64,000 nt of DNA from an uncultured Collinsella sp. (GTDB taxonomy: Bacteria; Actinomycetota; Coriobacteriia; Coriobacteriales; Coriobacteriaceae): assembly GCA_902494195.1 (NCBI GenBank), contig CABUSH010000001.1, positions 107,422-171,421 on the forward strand. Reading direction: 5' to 3'. Shown here piece after piece: positions 42,988-52,128 of the stretch. The position numbers and the translations under genes are program-made. The notes under the pieces were generated by a model. It saw nothing but the letters and a program-made list of their open reading frames with translations, did not search any database and was not told the origin of the DNA. Numbering within the stretch: position 1 is the stretch's first letter; the number at the start of each line of letters is the position of its first letter.

Positions 42988-43021
42988 GCGTGGCAATCTA
43001 TGCCGATGCAATCGGCGCTTA

Positions 43022-44302
43022 TTACTTTTCAGCAGCCTTACTGAGAAAGCCGGAAACGATAGCAAACGCAGCAATCATAAGGTTGCAGGCAATGCAGAAG
43101 ATAAATACTCCCTGGAATGACCCTGCCATGCCGTAAACCTTCATCATGACCGGCATTCCAAAAGCACCGACGACATAGCCCGCTGAGCAAACGATCGAAT
43201 AGATCCTTCCAAAATCGCGTGATCCAAAAAGCGAGAGGAGAAGCATCGGCATTGCGGTTCCAACGATGGCGAACATGACATCGTTTACACCAGCTGCAAT
43301 GATGGAAACGGTCTCATTGCTTCCGCCAATGATAAGAAGCAGGAATGAAAGAATGCTGGCACCTGTCCATGCGACCGTTGCTTTAATAGCGCCAAGCTTG
43401 TCGCATGTTTTGCCCACGAAGGGATTTAGGAAGATATCGGAGAGTGAAGCTGCCGAGACCATTAAGCTTCCTACGATAGGATTGAAACCGACCTCGCTTG
43501 CATAGGTTGGAAACAGCTGGTTCATGCAGCAGGTGAGCTGCGCCACGCAAAGCAAAAGGGCGCAGAGAATAAAAGACGGCGTTTTCGCGGCATCGCGGAG
43601 TGCCATGCCCGAAAGGGCATCTTCCTGCTCATCGGCGCTGCAGCTTTCATGGGTTTCGGAGGCGGTCTCTCCGTACGGAAGCATGTTGCGATCAGAGGGG
43701 TTAAGGCGAATGATAAATGCGCTTGCAGGCAAAATCATAGCTGCAGAAACGGCCGCAAGCACGATGTATCCCGTACGCCAGCCTTGCTGCTCGATGACCA
43801 GCGTAACGACAGGACTCAATAACAGCGTGCAGAGAGAATTAACGCCCCAAGCGAGGCCGATGGCAAGACCGGACGATTTGCTGAACCATTGGTCAATGAC
43901 ATCGGACATGCAGACGCCCGTTGTAAACGAAAAGCAGATGCCGATCACTGCGGCGGAGACGGTGAACATCCAGACCTCGGTGTAGAACGCCATTGCGGCG
44001 CCGGCAGCAATAAGGACGAGTTCAATGCAAATATGCCATGGTTTGCCGATTACTTTTGGAATGAAGCGACTCAAAAGCGGAAGCCCAAGCGCAAGGCCAA
44101 GAAGAATCGCGGTGAAATAGAAAGAAAAAGAAGTGTAGTCAAAGCCCAGATCTTCACATACTGGAGCAACGAATGAGCCGGCAATAATGCTATATGTGCC
44201 AGTTGTTCCGGCGGACATTAAGCCGAGCGCAATAACGACGACCCAAGCAAATGCGCCGCTTTCACGGAGACAATCTTTTTTGGCTGGTGTGGTGAGAGTC
44301 AT
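43022..44302 (-). CDS. MFS transporter (OFA-like), carrier 2 of the carbamoyl locus
   Basis: A 426-residue, twelve-helix MFS protein, clearly paralogous to carrier 1 (shared AWVVVIALGLMSAGTTGTYS, GSFVAPVCEDLGFDY, MSDVIDQWFSKSSGLAIGL and LTCCMNQLFPTYASEVGF). It has its own promoter with a TetR-type palindrome across the -10 box. Two carriers under one regulator suggest import of one compound and export of another, or an antiport pair. The ATG at 44302 follows GGAGC; the frame upstream to 44377 crosses the promoter. Confidence 0.88.
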   Translation of the reverse strand: MTLTTPAKKDCLRESGAFAWVVVIALGLMSAGTTGTYSIIAGSFVAPVCEDLGFDYTSFSFYFTAILLGLALGLPLLSRFIPKVIGKPWHICIELVLIAAGAAMAFYTEVWMFTVSAAVIGICFSFTTGVCMSDVIDQWFSKSSGLAIGLAWGVNSLCTLLLSPVVTLVIEQQGWRTGYIVLAAVSAAMILPASAFIIRLNPSDRNMLPYGETASETHESCSADEQEDALSGMALRDAAKTPSFILCALLLCVAQLTCCMNQLFPTYASEVGFNPIVGSLMVSAASLSDIFLNPFVGKTCDKLGAIKATVAWTGASILSFLLLIIGGSNETVSIIAAGVNDVMFAIVGTAMPMLLLSLFGSRDFGRIYSIVCSAGYVVGAFGMPVMMKVYGMAGSFQGVFIFCIACNLMIAAFAIVSGFLSKAAEK

Positions 44303-44333
44303 GGTTGCTCCATTTCTATCGGCAATACATCCT

Positions 44334-44419
44334 ATATGCCTACCGATAGGTATATAAACCAGAGGACTCTTCGTCAAGCATTAAGCGGGGAGAGGGAGTT
44401 CTTAACCTGCCGAACGGTA
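44334..44419 (-). promoter_or_regulatory. Promoter and TetR-type operators of MFS carrier 2
   Basis: On the minus strand, TTGACG (44372-44377), a 17-base spacer and TATACC (44349-44354) make a good promoter. The palindrome ATATGCCTACCGATAGGTAT (44334 onward) covers the -10 box and start site. A second site TGCCGAACGGTA (44408-44419) lies upstream and differs by one base from the core of the 42164 operator. Confidence 0.7.
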
Positions 44420-44446
44420 ATTAGACCCCGATTTCGCAAGGGTCTC

Positions 44447-44479
44447 AATGCGACAAAGGAACTGTCCCTTTGTCGCATT
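44447..44479. repeat. Interspersed palindrome, TGTGACAAAG family, copy 7
   Basis: Perfect 13-bp arms AATGCGACAAAGG / CCTTTGTCGCATT with a 7-base loop. The stem carries a compensatory change (TGCGAC/GTCGCA) relative to other copies. It overlaps the ABC gene stop TAA (44478-44480). Confidence 0.88.
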
Positions 44480-47400
44480 ATTCAGAGCGCAGGGCTTCCA
44501 CGGGGTCCTTTTTGGATGCACTGCGAGCCGGTAGCAAACCGGCGACGACCGTTAGCAGCACCGAAATCGCGATAAGCACCAGCGCATCCTGCACGGGCAG
44601 GCTCATCAGGTTGGGGACCTGTTTGGCCGCAAGCGCCCAAGCATTGACCGGGAAGCTCACGGCCACCACGACGACAACAGCAAAGACGCCGGCAATGAGG
44701 CCCTCGATAAAGGTCTCGGCGTTGAACACGTTTGCCACGTTGCGCTTCGACGCGCCGATCGCGCGCAGGATGCCAATCTCCTTCTTGCGCTCCAGCACGC
44801 TGATATACGTGATGATGCCGATCATGATGGAGCTCACCACCAGACTGATACTCACGAATGCGATGAGCACCAAGCTGATGGTGTTCACGATGTCGGTCAC
44901 CGAGCCCATGATGATACCCATGTAGTCGGTGTACGAGATTGCCTGCTCGTCGTGTCCGGCGGCTTTGACCTGCTTGTTGTACGCATCGATATGGTCGAGT
45001 ACGCGCTCCTTGGCCTCAAAGTCGCGCGGGAAAATCTTGACTGAGATGGGGTCCGCCTCGTCCGCATAACCCAGTGTGGTCAGGTTGTTGTCATAGGTAA
45101 GCTGCGATGCCTTGGCATAACTCATCATGAGCGAACTCAGATCCTCGGCGTCCATGTTGAAATGGATGGCGCGGGCAAAGGCGCTCGCATCCACATGCAT
45201 AGCGCCCGCCAGGTTGGCAAAACTCGAAGACATCTGTGTCGCCATCTGGCCCATGAGCCCTGCCGCGCCTGCCTTGAGCTGAGCTGACACCGTCGCCGCA
45301 ATCTGGTCGCTGATCGACTTCATCACCTGATCCATAGCCTGCTGCAGATACGGAGCCAGCTGCTTTTGCACATAGTCGGTCATCGCCTGTTGCAGGCGCT
45401 CGGCCAGGGCATCGCCGCCGAGTGCCTTGAGCTGAGCCAGGTATTGCTGGGCTGCGGCATCATTCTCAAGATACGTCGAGAATGCGGCAGCGAGCTTTGA
45501 CGCGTCCCTAAGATCTTCGGGCGACAGTGCCCTAAACTGATCAGATTGCAGAAAGCTCTCAAACAGCTGGTTGGCTAGTGTTCCCACCTGCTGCATTTGC
45601 TCGGGTGTGAGTTCCAGACCGTCAAAGATACCCGAGAAATCTGGGGTTGGCGCTTTGGCCATGATGTCGCTGAAGTCGATGTCCTTACCAACGCCAGAAA
45701 GGTCAATGTCCAGCCCGGACAAGTCGATGCCAGAAAGGTCCATACCGCCGGCAGCGCCCGAGAGCGCAGGCGTATCGAACGAGAACGCGCTCTTCAGCGC
45801 CGCCTCATCCACGCTGAACATACTGCCCAGATCCACGCCTTGTTTGGCCTCGCACTGCAGCTCATCGAAAGACTTGCCCGTAAAGACATCCGTCTCGGGG
45901 TGGGCGAGTTGCTCCTGCACAATCTGCGAATCGGCGGCGCGCTCCATAAGCTGGCGAGTCAGCGCATGCGTGTAGGCAATGCCCGGGGACAACGCGCTCG
46001 CGTTGGCCGTCTCGTTGGGTCGCACCACGCCCACAATGTGCACGTCGATACCGTCGGCAACCTTGGCGGACATAAAGTCGGCGTCGCCAGACATATCGGT
46101 CCACATGCCGGTCTCTTCGTTTTTGCGATACGCATCGGCCGGCGACAGCACCTTAAACGTCGTGGACAGCGCATCGTCGTAGGTAAAGTCGGTGCCGGTC
46201 TCGGGCGTTTCGACCCCACCGTCGGCCGCCATGGCGCTGTTAACCAGGTCATTGAGCTCATCAATATCCAGCGCACCGATGCTGTAGAGCGTGTAATCGC
46301 CCACCGTGCCACGGCTCGAAAGCACCATCACGGCTTCGTTGGCGGACGTAGGCCAATGGCCAGCGACGACATCGTACTGGCTGTCGAGCAGACTCTGGTC
46401 GTCGATCATCTCGTTAAAGACCGAGGTTCCCATGGATTCCATGCTCACCGTTGCCGCCGAACTTGCGCCTCCGCTCATGGCCTCGGTCATAGCGTTGGGC
46501 ACCAGCCGGACGGGCTTCTCGTCACCCTTACTCGAACGATAGACAACTGGCGTCACGCCGTAGCCATACTGGATGGCGTTGACCTCTTTGTCGATACCAT
46601 CGCCGCCGTCGTCAAGCCATGCCTTAAAGCTCGTCATGTCGTTGGACTTAACGCTCGCAAACATATCCTTTACGGCCGTGACCACGGGAATCTTATCGGT
46701 TCCCTGAGCCTTGCCGTCGGTACCGTCGTCGGACGAATCCTCGCCGTTGGACGCCTCGTCATCCGTGGCCCCCTGCCCGCCCATCATGGACGACAGGTCG
46801 TAATCCTGCTTGAAAATGGTGAGCGGGTAGCTCGAGAGCGTATCCTCCTCGACCTTTTTGATGTAGCCGTTTACGCCGTTGGACAGCGCCAGAATCGCCG
46901 CAATGCCGATAATGCCAATCGAGCCCGCAAAAGCAGTCATGGCCGTGCGACCCTTCTTGGTCATGAGGTTGCGGGCAGAAAGCCCCAGCGCCGTCACAAA
47001 GCTCATCGAGGTTTTGCGCGTAGGCTTGGCCTCGCGGCGCGTGGCGTCAGCGACATCGAAAGGGTCGGAATCGTCGGTGATCTTACCGTCCGCCAGGTTG
47101 ACGATGCGCGTGGCGTATTGGTACGCCAGCTCGGGATTGTGCGTGACCATAATAACCAGGCGGTCGCGCGCCACGTCTTTGAGCAGATCCATGACCTGTA
47201 CGGATGTCGTTGAATCCAAAGCGCCGGTCGGCTCGTCGGCCAGCACAATCTCGGGATCGTTAATCAGGGCGCGGGCGATGGCCACACGCTGCATCTGCCC
47301 GCCCGAAAGCTGGCTCGGGCGCTTGTTAACGTGCTCGCCCAGGCCGACTTTCTCCAACGCCTCGCGCGCACGCTGGCGGCGCTCGGCGTGCCCCACACCC

Positions 47401-47732
47401 GTGAGCGTAAGCGCCAGCTCCACGTTTTCCAAAATGGTCTGATGCGGAATGAGGTTATAGCTCTGGAACACAAAGCCGATGCGGTTATTGCGATAGGCAT
47501 CCCAATCGCGATCGTGAAAATCCTTGGTCGAAATACCGTCGATGAGCAGGTCGCCGGAATCGAAATGATCCAGTCCGCCGATGACGTTGAGCATCGTAGT
47601 TTTACCCGAGCCCGAGGGACCCAGAATGGCCACGAACTCGTTATCGCGAAAAGCCAGGCTTACGCTGTCGAGCGCCACCTGCGTAAACGACTGGGTAACG
47701 TACCTTTTGCAAATACCTTTGAGCTCCAGCAT
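44478..47732 (-). CDS. MacB-like ABC protein: ATPase fused to FtsX-type permease
   Basis: A 1084-residue protein. Residues 1-235 are a LolD/MacB-type ATPase: Walker A GPSGSGKTT, signature LSGGQMQRVAIA, Walker B VLADEPTGALD. A first membrane helix (SIGIIGIAAILALSNGV) follows near residue 275. Next comes an extracytoplasmic domain of over 550 residues, with a patch of repeated DLSG units (DLSGIDLSGLDIDLSG). Three C-terminal helices with the FtsX segment ISVLERKKEIGILRAIGASKR close the protein. This type II family uses mechanical coupling to export peptides or lipoproteins or to regulate cell-wall hydrolases. The ATG at 47732 follows GGGAGGAAG. No separate subunit gene is adjacent. Confidence 0.9.
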   Translation of the reverse strand: MLELKGICKRYVTQSFTQVALDSVSLAFRDNEFVAILGPSGSGKTTMLNVIGGLDHFDSGDLLIDGISTKDFHDRDWDAYRNNRIGFVFQSYNLIPHQTILENVELALTLTGVGHAERRQRAREALEKVGLGEHVNKRPSQLSGGQMQRVAIARALINDPEIVLADEPTGALDSTTSVQVMDLLKDVARDRLVIMVTHNPELAYQYATRIVNLADGKITDDSDPFDVADATRREAKPTRKTSMSFVTALGLSARNLMTKKGRTAMTAFAGSIGIIGIAAILALSNGVNGYIKKVEEDTLSSYPLTIFKQDYDLSSMMGGQGATDDEASNGEDSSDDGTDGKAQGTDKIPVVTAVKDMFASVKSNDMTSFKAWLDDGGDGIDKEVNAIQYGYGVTPVVYRSSKGDEKPVRLVPNAMTEAMSGGASSAATVSMESMGTSVFNEMIDDQSLLDSQYDVVAGHWPTSANEAVMVLSSRGTVGDYTLYSIGALDIDELNDLVNSAMAADGGVETPETGTDFTYDDALSTTFKVLSPADAYRKNEETGMWTDMSGDADFMSAKVADGIDVHIVGVVRPNETANASALSPGIAYTHALTRQLMERAADSQIVQEQLAHPETDVFTGKSFDELQCEAKQGVDLGSMFSVDEAALKSAFSFDTPALSGAAGGMDLSGIDLSGLDIDLSGVGKDIDFSDIMAKAPTPDFSGIFDGLELTPEQMQQVGTLANQLFESFLQSDQFRALSPEDLRDASKLAAAFSTYLENDAAAQQYLAQLKALGGDALAERLQQAMTDYVQKQLAPYLQQAMDQVMKSISDQIAATVSAQLKAGAAGLMGQMATQMSSSFANLAGAMHVDASAFARAIHFNMDAEDLSSLMMSYAKASQLTYDNNLTTLGYADEADPISVKIFPRDFEAKERVLDHIDAYNKQVKAAGHDEQAISYTDYMGIIMGSVTDIVNTISLVLIAFVSISLVVSSIMIGIITYISVLERKKEIGILRAIGASKRNVANVFNAETFIEGLIAGVFAVVVVVAVSFPVNAWALAAKQVPNLMSLPVQDALVLIAISVLLTVVAGLLPARSASKKDPVEALRSE

Positions 47733-47901
47733 CGATGGGCTTCCTCCCCGCACAGGGACGGGCACGTCGGCCTTTCCCCATCACTCGCGTGTAATGCGTT
47801 TTTCCTACCCCATCTCACCTTTGTCATACACGCTAGCAGGAGAATTGGCAGTGAGCTAGAGGATTGGATCACTTGTGGTGCTGCATTGGCTCCGGGTCCC
47901 G

Positions 47902-48068
47902 CGTTGGTGCCGACCCTGAGTAGGAGCCGGCTCTACGGTCGTACCAACGATGCTGCGAAACCGGTCCCGCAACGGCTCCAAACGGGACTTCGGCAACGGT
48001 CTCACGTCAGCTCCAGACCCCAACGAGTGGCGGCAAAGCGCTCATTTCCGGCCAAACCGCCACTCGTT
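47902..48068. repeat. Two hairpins in the 372-base gap 47733-48104
   Basis: Hairpin 1 (47902-47949): CGTTGGTGCCGACC pairs imperfectly with GGTCGTACCAACG, with an inner AGCCGGCT. Hairpin 2 (48022-48068): AACGAGTGGCGG and CCGCCACTCGTT are perfect 12-bp arms with a 23-base loop. Hairpin 2 may end the oxidoreductase transcript, which stops at 48105. No gene is seen in the gap. Confidence 0.6.
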
Positions 48069-48104
48069 CACGGCAGTCCTCGTTCAAAGTTGCCCAAAAA
48101 GGCC

Positions 48105-49796
48105 CTACTTCTCCAATCCACACGGCATCACGTTATCGCTACCGCGACGGTCTTTGGTCACAGCAGCAAAGAAACGATAACCGCCCGAGAAGTTATAGCA
48201 GTCAAAACCGTGCTGAGCGAGAATGCGACAAGCGATGTAGCTGCGAAGACCACTTTGGCAAATAACATAAACAGGCTTTGCCACGTCAAGCTCCCCCAAG
48301 CGAGCGCGCAAGTCATCAACAGGGATGTTCATAAAGCCGTCGATATGACCGCGACCATACTCGCCAACCGTGCGAACATCGAGCAGCTGCACGCTTCCGT
48401 CGCGCGGCAGATCAGGCTCCTGTTCCCAATGCCACTGCTTGAGGATGCCCGAGTCAACGTTCTCGATCATAAAACCAGCCATGTTTACCGGGTCTTTTGC
48501 CGAAGAATATGGCGGCGCATAAGCCAAATCCAAATCCTTGAGCTTATCGGCCCGAATACCGGCCTGGATTGCCGTCGCCAGCACGTCGATGCGTTTATCG
48601 ACGCCATCGACGCCCACAATCTGCGCACCCAGCAGACGCAAGGTTTCCCTCTCAAACACGACTTTCATGGTCATGGGCGTCGCTCCGGGATAATAGCCCG
48701 CATGCGATCCGGGCGACAGCACAACGCTCTCGCAATCAATACCTGCCGCACGCGCTGCTTTCACAGAAATTCCCGCGCTCGCAGCTGTCAAGTCGAACAC
48801 CTTGATCACCGAAGAGCCCAACGAGCCCTGATAGCGACTGTCTAAGCCACAAATCACGTCGGCGACGATACGTCCCTGCTTATTAGCGGGGCCTGCAAGG
48901 GAAATCACCGCGTCCTCGCCCGTCACCTGATGCTTGACCTGCACGGCATCGCCCACGGCATATACGTCGAGAGCAGATGTCTCCATGCGATCGTTCACCA
49001 CAATGGAGCCCTTGATGCCCAGCTCGATGCCAGCTTCCTTTGCCAAATGGCTCTCGGGGACAACGCCGATAGCGAGCAGCACCATATCGGCCACGATAGA
49101 ATCTTCTCCCGCCACATGAGTGACCACACGGCCATCGACCTCTTCAAAACCCGTCACGTCGGCACGAAGTCGCAGGTCAATGCCATGCTCGCGCACTTCC
49201 GTGTGAAGCAGCGTTGCCATATCGTAATCCATGTTGTTCATTAGTTGACGAGGGCGCTGCAGAAGCGTCACCGTAAGGCCCAGGTCGCGCAGGTTCTCGG
49301 CAGTCTCGATGCCGATAAAACCGCCGCCGATCACCACAGTGCTCTTCGGCCTATGCTCTTGTACGTAGTCATGGATATGCAGCGTGTCCTCGACCGTTCG
49401 CAAGCTGAAGATCTTATCCGAATCGATCCCCGGAAGCTCAGGGCGAATCGGGTGCGCGCCAGGCGAAAGAATCAGCTTGTCATATGTCTCGACAAATTCT
49501 TCGCCGGTGAGCAGGTTGCGGACGTCAACCGCATGCACATCGGGGTGAATGGCGATCACCTCATGACTCGTCTTCACGGCAATGTGGAATCGATTCCAAA
49601 ATCCCTCGGGCGATTGCAGCGTGAGCGCAGACTCCTCCTCAATCACGCCGCCAATAAAGTATGGCAATCCGCAATTGGCATAGGACACATAGCCCGTGCG
49701 CTCGAAAACAACAATCTCCGCCTGCTCGTCAAGCCTGCGCAAGCGCGCCGCGGCCGATGCGCCGCCGGCAACGCCTCCCACGATAACCACCTTCAT
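48105..49796 (-). CDS. CoA-disulfide reductase with C-terminal rhodanese domain
   Basis: A 563-residue FAD enzyme. The N-terminal FAD motif is VIVGGVAGGASAAARLRR; the redox Cys lies in YANCGLPYFIGG (near residue 43), as in CoA-disulfide/persulfide reductases; NAD(P) is bound by VVIGGGFIGIETAENL; and DVYAVGDAV is the second FAD motif. Residues from about 465 form a rhodanese domain with active Cys in VICQSGLRSY. CoADR-Rhd proteins reduce CoA persulfides or polysulfide. It lies 2 bases after the stand-alone rhodanese gene, downstream of a Crp/Fnr regulator, so a role in sulfane-sulfur handling is likely. Confidence 0.93.
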   Translation of the reverse strand: MKVVIVGGVAGGASAAARLRRLDEQAEIVVFERTGYVSYANCGLPYFIGGVIEEESALTLQSPEGFWNRFHIAVKTSHEVIAIHPDVHAVDVRNLLTGEEFVETYDKLILSPGAHPIRPELPGIDSDKIFSLRTVEDTLHIHDYVQEHRPKSTVVIGGGFIGIETAENLRDLGLTVTLLQRPRQLMNNMDYDMATLLHTEVREHGIDLRLRADVTGFEEVDGRVVTHVAGEDSIVADMVLLAIGVVPESHLAKEAGIELGIKGSIVVNDRMETSALDVYAVGDAVQVKHQVTGEDAVISLAGPANKQGRIVADVICGLDSRYQGSLGSSVIKVFDLTAASAGISVKAARAAGIDCESVVLSPGSHAGYYPGATPMTMKVVFERETLRLLGAQIVGVDGVDKRIDVLATAIQAGIRADKLKDLDLAYAPPYSSAKDPVNMAGFMIENVDSGILKQWHWEQEPDLPRDGSVQLLDVRTVGEYGRGHIDGFMNIPVDDLRARLGELDVAKPVYVICQSGLRSYIACRILAQHGFDCYNFSGGYRFFAAVTKDRRGSDNVMPCGLEK

Positions 49797-49798
49797 GG

Positions 49799-50119
49799 TT
49801 AACGCACCACCTTTCCACCGTAGCTATTGATTCCGCCAATGTTCTTCACGTTGCTGTAGCCTGCACGCTGGAGAAAACTCGTGGCACGACCGCTACGAGT
49901 ACCACTCAAGCAATGTACAAACAGCGGGGCGTCCTTCTTTGGATATTCGGCAAGCACGCGGTCGATGCTATCGAGGGGAATGTTGACGGCCCCGGGGATA
50001 TGCCCCTGCCGATACTCATCGGCGCCGCGTACATCAATCAATACCGCGCCTTCGGTCGCCTGGCACTCCTCAACACCTTTGTTGATATCCACCCCAGCAA
50101 ATAAATCAAACAATCCCAT
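49799..50119 (-). CDS. Rhodanese domain protein
   Basis: A 106-residue single-domain sulfurtransferase. DVRGADEYRQGHIPGAVNIP is the classic CH2-type start; the persulfide-forming Cys is in VHCLSGTRSGRAT. It has no signal peptide, so it is cytoplasmic. It is translationally linked to the CoA-disulfide reductase that follows and may hand it persulfide sulfur. The ATG at 50119 follows AAGGAGC. Confidence 0.92.
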   Translation of the reverse strand: MGLFDLFAGVDINKGVEECQATEGAVLIDVRGADEYRQGHIPGAVNIPLDSIDRVLAEYPKKDAPLFVHCLSGTRSGRATSFLQRAGYSNVKNIGGINSYGGKVVR

Positions 50120-50160
50120 GATGAGCTCCTTTGCTCGCTTGTCCTATCACTTGATGCCAG

Positions 50161-50200
50161 TATGTCCGGAAGACATAGGCCGGTTCCGTGACCAAGTCAC
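50161..50200 (-). promoter_or_regulatory. Two palindromes upstream of the rhodanese operon
   Basis: TATGTCCGGAAGACATA (50161-50177; 6-bp arms) and GTGACCAAGTCAC (50188-50200; 5-bp arms, close to a Crp/Fnr box with one base less spacing). Both lie between the rhodanese start (50119) and the Crp/Fnr gene stop (50269). They are candidate sites for that regulator. Confidence 0.45.
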
Positions 50201-50268
50201 CATACGGGTGGTTTTCTTGAGAGCAAGCAGCGAGCAGCGGGCGGATAGGCACCACAGCAAAGTCATCG

Positions 50269-50934
50269 CTACGGCAGGCGCGCCAAACCGTCGACATCCA
50301 GAACAAGGATGCGCCCGCGCTTCACCTCGATAAGGCCCTCATCGGCAAGACGACGCAACACGCGTGTCACCGCCTCGCGAGCAGAATTGATATCACGCGC
50401 CAATTCGTCTTGAGTGATCCGGAGCTCCATCGACTCCGCTGCCCGGCATCGCTCAACCAGATAGTCGGCAACGCGCTGGTCAAGGCGCCTGAAGAGCATC
50501 TGCTGCAGCACGCGAACCACCTGGGAGTAGCGCTGCGCCTCTACTTCGAGCATGAAAACCTTGACGTGGATATTAACGTTGGCAAGATGCTCGCAAACAC
50601 CAATAGGAACAACGAGGAGCGTGGATTCTCGTGTCGCAGTTACGAGCGTGTCGAATGAGATTTGCCGAATAACGCACGACGCGGTGGTGACGCAGCATTC
50701 TCCCTCACCGAGCCGAAACAGCGTAACCTCCTTGCCCTCCTCGGAAAGAAGGCTGACGCGGATATCGCCGTGGACAATGAGGAAGACGCCCGTGCAAGAG
50801 CTGTCGCTGCCGCCAATAAGCTGTCCGGCATCAAAGGTGCGCAAGGCGGATTGCCCTAAAACAAGAGCGCGTTCGTCGTCAGACAAATGCTCCCAAAACG
50901 GAAACTTCTTTACGATATCTTGCATCCCGTCCAT
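50269..50934 (-). CDS. Crp/Fnr family transcriptional regulator
   Basis: A 221-residue regulator. The N-terminal cyclic-nucleotide-like beta-roll includes GVFLIVHGDIRVSLLSEEGKE and FRLGEGECCV. The C-terminal winged helix is ITQDELARDINSAREAVTRVLRRL. There is no Fnr-type four-Cys cluster; Cys residues in the beta-roll (ECCV, SCVI) could sense redox or sulfur species. It precedes the rhodanese/CoA-disulfide-reductase pair on the same strand and probably controls it. The ATG at 50934 follows AAAGGAGCC. Confidence 0.9.
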   Translation of the reverse strand: MDGMQDIVKKFPFWEHLSDDERALVLGQSALRTFDAGQLIGGSDSSCTGVFLIVHGDIRVSLLSEEGKEVTLFRLGEGECCVTTASCVIRQISFDTLVTATRESTLLVVPIGVCEHLANVNIHVKVFMLEVEAQRYSQVVRVLQQMLFRRLDQRVADYLVERCRAAESMELRITQDELARDINSAREAVTRVLRRLADEGLIEVKRGRILVLDVDGLARLP

Positions 50935-51077
50935 TTGTGGCTCCTTTCCCCATTAGGTTTAATCTAGCAGGAAAGATGCAGGTGAAAAGGGACGGCGGCA
51001 TACAAATGAGCTGCCTCCCATTTCTTGGAAACGAGAACATAACAAGAGCAGATTTGATCTCGAAGAATCGAAATCAA

Positions 51078-51105
51078 AGAGGCCCCGGGAATCCCGAGAC
51101 CTCCT
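51078..51105 (-). terminator. Terminator after the TlpA-like gene
   Basis: On the minus strand a GAGG-TC-TCGGG stem pairs with CCCGGGGCCTC, followed by TTTGATTT. It is about 23 bases beyond the stop at 51128. Confidence 0.6.
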
Positions 51106-51127
51106 CAATATACATAGTTCAGCTTGT

Positions 51128-52099
51128 TTATTGCCCGCTATTCGCAATCGCCTGGTCAATAAGCTTGTCGAGTGCTGCGCGCTGCTCGGCGGAGCTGATG
51201 GCTCCCACGATGGGCTCCCCTACGATGTTGCCATTCTGATCGATGACATACGTTGTCGGGAACGAGAACAAATTTGACGTGAACTTACCGGCCTCGCTAT
51301 CCGACTTGAACCAGATGTTCTTATACGTCACGCCCTTCTTGCTCAGCACGTCCTTGGCATCTGCAATCTCGCCCTTGTTGCCATCGAGCGTAAAGGAATT
51401 GACGCCCACGACCTGGCCGCCCTTCTCGGCAAGCTCCTGATTCAGTTTCTCAAGATCGCCCAGCTCGCCCACGCACGGCTTGCAAGTAGTGAACCAGAAG
51501 TTCATGACGGTGACCTTGTTCTTAGAGAACAGCTCGTCGCTGTTCACGTCGTTGCCATCCAGGTCCTTGCCCGTAAAGCTGGGGAACTTCGTCGCCTCGT
51601 TCGAAGCATTGGCACCAGCCGTCATGCCAGCGGTCGAAGCGTCGACGCTCTCGCCTGCACTCGGCGTGCTTCCACAGCCGGGGAACTCCTTCTCCAGGCT
51701 CTCGAGCTTGTCCTCGATCTCCTTGATCTGCTGTGCACCGGCCTTGAGCGTCTTGAGCTCATCCGCCGTGAACTCATCCTTGGCGCCGTCGATGGTCTTG
51801 AGCAGGAAATCGCCGTAATTGCTGCCGTCCTCAATCATTGCCGAGTCTTTATTTGCCGCATTGAATACCTTTTCCCACAGCGCGTTATCACTCGAAAAGA
51901 TCTCGTTCTCCTTCTGCATGAGCTTCGCATACAGCTCGGCGGCCTCGTCGGCATTGGCCGGCTTCTGCGCAGTGAGTTCTGCGATCTTAGGATCGGAGCT
52001 CGCAGATTCGCTCGCATTGCCGCCAGGTGCCGAGCACGCCACAAGACACAAGGCCAGCACCGGCACCATAAACAGGGCCGCAATCTTAGAAAGCTTCAT
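51128..52099 (-). CDS. TlpA/ResA-like thioredoxin lipoprotein
   Basis: A 323-residue lipoprotein. The signal ends in the lipobox LVACSA (Cys near residue 22). A helical, charged spacer of about 130 residues is followed by a redoxin domain with active site WFTTCKPCVGE (CxxC) and the cis-Pro loop FSFPTTYVIDQNG. It faces outside the membrane and would reduce or oxidise extracytoplasmic thiols. It follows the 4Fe-4S membrane protein, its probable electron donor. The ATG at 52099 has GGAGG at 8-base spacing; the ATG at 52105 is too close. Confidence 0.9.
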   Translation of the reverse strand: MKLSKIAALFMVPVLALCLVACSAPGGNASESASSDPKIAELTAQKPANADEAAELYAKLMQKENEIFSSDNALWEKVFNAANKDSAMIEDGSNYGDFLLKTIDGAKDEFTADELKTLKAGAQQIKEIEDKLESLEKEFPGCGSTPSAGESVDASTAGMTAGANASNEATKFPSFTGKDLDGNDVNSDELFSKNKVTVMNFWFTTCKPCVGELGDLEKLNQELAEKGGQVVGVNSFTLDGNKGEIADAKDVLSKKGVTYKNIWFKSDSEAGKFTSNLFSFPTTYVIDQNGNIVGEPIVGAISSAEQRAALDKLIDQAIANSGQ

Positions 52100-52128
52100 A
52101 GTCATTCCTCCGTTTTGTCGAAGCTTGT

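Noticed and set aside
45597..47213. A 538-codon plus-strand frame
   Set aside because: Antisense shadow of the fused ABC protein.
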